Below are positions 23,475 to 25,575 of a DNA stretch of 25,575 bases, piece by piece. The notes under the pieces were generated by a model, which made no database searches, was not told where the DNA came from, and was given only the letters and a program-made list of their open reading frames with translations. Origin of the DNA: a virus; the IMG/VR virus record IMGVR_UViG_3300047557_001042, positions 1 through 25,575 of that record. One strand, 5' to 3'. Position 1 is the stretch's first letter. The number at the start of each line of letters is the position of its first letter. Position numbers and translations under genes: made by a program.

Positions 23475-25534
23475 TATGCTTCTGCTTGATAATTTCTATT
23501 TAATGTAGTTTTATTGCCCATTTCATTAATTGTAGTATCACCTAATTTTATAATTGCTGGTTGATCTACTTTTGCTATTAACTGACGTAATAAATCGTTT
23601 GTTTCTTTGTTATCTCCGCCAACTGTATTTAATTGAGAATTTGGAGTAACACTATTACCTCTCCTCAAACGTACAATCTCCGGACCGTTTTCTCCTACAA
23701 CTACAGGGCCATTTCCGCCTACTACATCACCGCCTGTAGCCATACCTTGAAGAAATGCCATTCCAGCAGCACCAGCGGCTAAAGCGGCCGCGCCAGCAAT
23801 ACCTAAAGTCAATGCACTAGCAGTCATCATAGATGCTACGGCAATTGTCATCATTGCTAATCCTATACCAGTTACGACAGGTGCCATTAGTTGAAATATT
23901 TTACTCATTTGTTCGACAGCAGCAGTCATTTTTTCTTGAGTTGTTAATGCCTGATTATCGCGTTCGTATTGCTGCGCAGCTAAATTTCCAGCAGCTGCCA
24001 TTTGAGTAATTCTTTCTTGATTACTTTTTAAAGAACGTTCTAAACCTTCGGAAGTTTGATTTTCCGCAGCAGCCATATCAATACCTAATTGTGTAGCTAA
24101 TTCTTGTTGAGATACGAACTTTGCCATTTGATCTGTAGACATTCCTAAAGCAGCGGCTGTTGCTTGCTTCTCAACACGATTCATTTTTGAATATGATGCA
24201 TAGTCAATTTCTTGCTTAACTAACTCATCCATTAGTCCATTCATATCATCTGTCAAAGCAAAAAATCTAGCTCTATCTAAGTTAATATTTCTTCCAGTTA
24301 CTAATTGAGCTGTTACTTGATTCTCAATTGATGATTCTATATTTAATAATTGATCTGCAATTCCATTTAAATCTTCTAAAGTTGTGCCTAACATTTTAGC
24401 TTTCATAACAGCATTTGTTAGCTCTTGACCGCTTCCTCTAAACTGAATACGAATTGAATCTGATAATCTAGAAACAGCTCGTAAAACTCCAGATAATGAT
24501 TGAGTAGATTTAGTCGTTTTATTAAATCCAGCAGCAGTAGATAATACAGCAATTTTCATTTCTTCTGTAGTTTGTCCTGATATCATCGCACTTCGTTGAA
24601 AGTCAGACGCTTCTTCTGCTTGAAGACCAAAAGCTTTAGTTAGATTGACTTGTTGATCTACTAATGTAGCATTTAATGCTCCATATGTTCCAAAATTATC
24701 TACTAATTCGGCAGATGCTTTTCTAGCTTCTTCTAAACTAGTAACCATTGACTTAGAACTATTTAATAAACCGCGTTGCATCGAATCAACTGCTTTGGAT
24801 TGTTCATTTGTTAATCCTATAGCTCGTTGTTGATCTTTTAATGCTTGTTCTCGACCTAAACCCATTTTTATCCCTGCTGCAGTAACAGCCATTCCAGCAC
24901 CTAACAATCCCATTCTGCCTTGAGATTTCTCGATTGCATTTGGGTCAAATAATTTTGATGCAATCATATCCGCTAATGCTTTACCTTTACCGGATTTTAA
25001 AAATGCACCAAATCCTTTTGATAATGCACCGCCAACTAACGGAATATTAGATAATGTACTAGATACATCACCTAAAAAGTTTTTTGCTGCAGACTCTGCT
25101 TCATCTAATAACTTTACATGCTCTTGAAGCTCTTTATTTAGGTCTTTATATTCTTTTTGAAGCTCATCAATATTTATTGCTTGATCTTGTATAGCTTGGG
25201 CAATTTTTTCTTCTAAATCTCTAGCTTTAGTAGATAAATCATTAGTCTTTGAATGTATACCTTTTTTCTTATTTAAAAGTTGTATTTGGTCTTGTAATGA
25301 ATCTACAAGAGATTTTGCTGAAGCTGTAGATTTATCTTCGTATGATGCAATACGTGCACGTACAGAAGCTTCATCTTTTATAAGTTTATTTAATTCTCTT
25401 TGTAATCTAGCTTTATTTTGACCGACAGCAGTACTTAACTCAAGCTCTTTCTGTGCTTGTTCATTAATTATTCGCTCACGTTCTTCTTTTGCCGCTTCTA
25501 AAGCTATTTTTCTACTATTCGGTGTATTAGCCAT
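23474..25534 (-). CDS. Tail tape-measure protein
   Basis: The 686-residue protein has the usual tape-measure build. Residues 1-150 are a long charged helical/coiled-coil region (EAAKEERERIINEQAQKELE, LNKLIKDEASVRARI). A long Ala/Gln/Ser-rich helical body follows. About residues 540-600 form a strongly hydrophobic segment (MAPVVTGIGLAMMTIAV, LTLGIAGAAALAAGAAGMAF). The end has the GGDVVGGNGPVVVGENGPEIV pattern common near tape-measure C-termini, quoted here in parts: GGDVVGGNGP, VVVGENGPEIV. Tape measures fix tail length and are ejected with the DNA. By the rough rule of 1.5 angstrom per residue, the tail would be about 100 nm (inference). It is followed by structural genes with overlapping starts. 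Confidence 0.88.
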   Translation of the reverse strand: MANTPNSRKIALEAAKEERERIINEQAQKELELSTAVGQNKARLQRELNKLIKDEASVRARIASYEDKSTASAKSLVDSLQDQIQLLNKKKGIHSKTNDLSTKARDLEEKIAQAIQDQAINIDELQKEYKDLNKELQEHVKLLDEAESAAKNFLGDVSSTLSNIPLVGGALSKGFGAFLKSGKGKALADMIASKLFDPNAIEKSQGRMGLLGAGMAVTAAGIKMGLGREQALKDQQRAIGLTNEQSKAVDSMQRGLLNSSKSMVTSLEEARKASAELVDNFGTYGALNATLVDQQVNLTKAFGLQAEEASDFQRSAMISGQTTEEMKIAVLSTAAGFNKTTKSTQSLSGVLRAVSRLSDSIRIQFRGSGQELTNAVMKAKMLGTTLEDLNGIADQLLNIESSIENQVTAQLVTGRNINLDRARFFALTDDMNGLMDELVKQEIDYASYSKMNRVEKQATAAALGMSTDQMAKFVSQQELATQLGIDMAAAENQTSEGLERSLKSNQERITQMAAAGNLAAQQYERDNQALTTQEKMTAAVEQMSKIFQLMAPVVTGIGLAMMTIAVASMMTASALTLGIAGAAALAAGAAGMAFLQGMATGGDVVGGNGPVVVGENGPEIVRLRRGNSVTPNSQLNTVGGDNKETNDLLRQLIAKVDQPAIIKLGDTTINEMGNKTTLNRNYQAEA

Positions 25535-25541
25535 AGTTTAA

Positions 25542-25575
25542 TTATTTAAAGTTCTTTTTACCAGGCTTAGCAGTA
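25542..25575 (-). CDS. C-terminal end of the gene upstream of the tape measure (partial)
   Basis: Reading the minus strand from the window edge, one frame encodes TAKPGKKNFK and stops at TAA 25544-25542, seven bases before the tape-measure ATG. The spacing matches the other tail genes. The basic tail alone does not identify the protein, and the frame is too short to be certain. Confidence 0.4.
   Translation of the reverse strand, partial: TAKPGKKNFK

Overview
The window is a strongly A+T-rich segment (judged by eye) of a large, lytic, T4-like tailed phage genome. Every convincing gene lies on the minus strand, so transcription runs from high to low coordinates. Two points suggest a Bacteroidota host. 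The full-length GroEL reads like a Bacteroidota GroEL, and almost no gene has a Shine-Dalgarno sequence; starts are preceded by A/T-rich leaders, often TAAGTTATG. The host assignment is an inference.

Layout in transcription order (right to left). (1) 25575-17526, tail and baseplate module: C-terminal end of an unknown gene, a tape-measure protein, a 952-residue structural protein with 14-residue repeats, a LysM-type baseplate protein, a large hub-like protein and a small structural protein; two of the junctions are TAATG stop/start overlaps. (2) 17511-8670, replication and recombination module: a compact, divergent family A DNA polymerase, a GIY-YIG homing endonuclease cassette, a small unknown gene, gp32-like ssDNA-binding protein, UvsX/RecA, GroEL, 5' nuclease and gp41-like helicase. 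(3) 8576-4913, nucleotide module: B12-dependent ribonucleotide reductase, a small membrane protein, dUTPase and a putative PD-(D/E)XK nuclease, closed by a hairpin terminator. (4) 4809-1: a small unknown protein, QueD-like and QueE-like enzymes of 7-deazaguanine synthesis, three unknown proteins, GroES, a GT-B glycosyltransferase and the start of another gene.

The most unusual structure is at 15280-16239. The GIY-YIG endonuclease lies directly behind the DNA polymerase gene, and immediately behind the endonuclease is a second copy of the last 26 codons of that polymerase (18 of 26 residues identical, many synonymous differences), out of frame with any gene. The endonuclease stop codon lies inside this second copy. 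This looks like a homing cassette that entered the polymerase gene and brought its own replacement 3' end, leaving the displaced native end downstream.

Other points of interest are a GATATTTA motif in five intergenic positions (candidate phage promoter), a QueE with a roughly 33-residue insertion inside its iron-sulfur motif, a QueD-like enzyme lacking two of the usual zinc histidines, and a polymerase with several altered active-site residues. GroES and GroEL are encoded about 9.5 kb apart, GroES having an altered mobile loop and GroEL lacking the usual Gly-Met tail. No tRNA, CRISPR array or insertion sequence was seen. No gene-free stretch exceeds 300 bases; the longest gaps are around 100 bases and are described.
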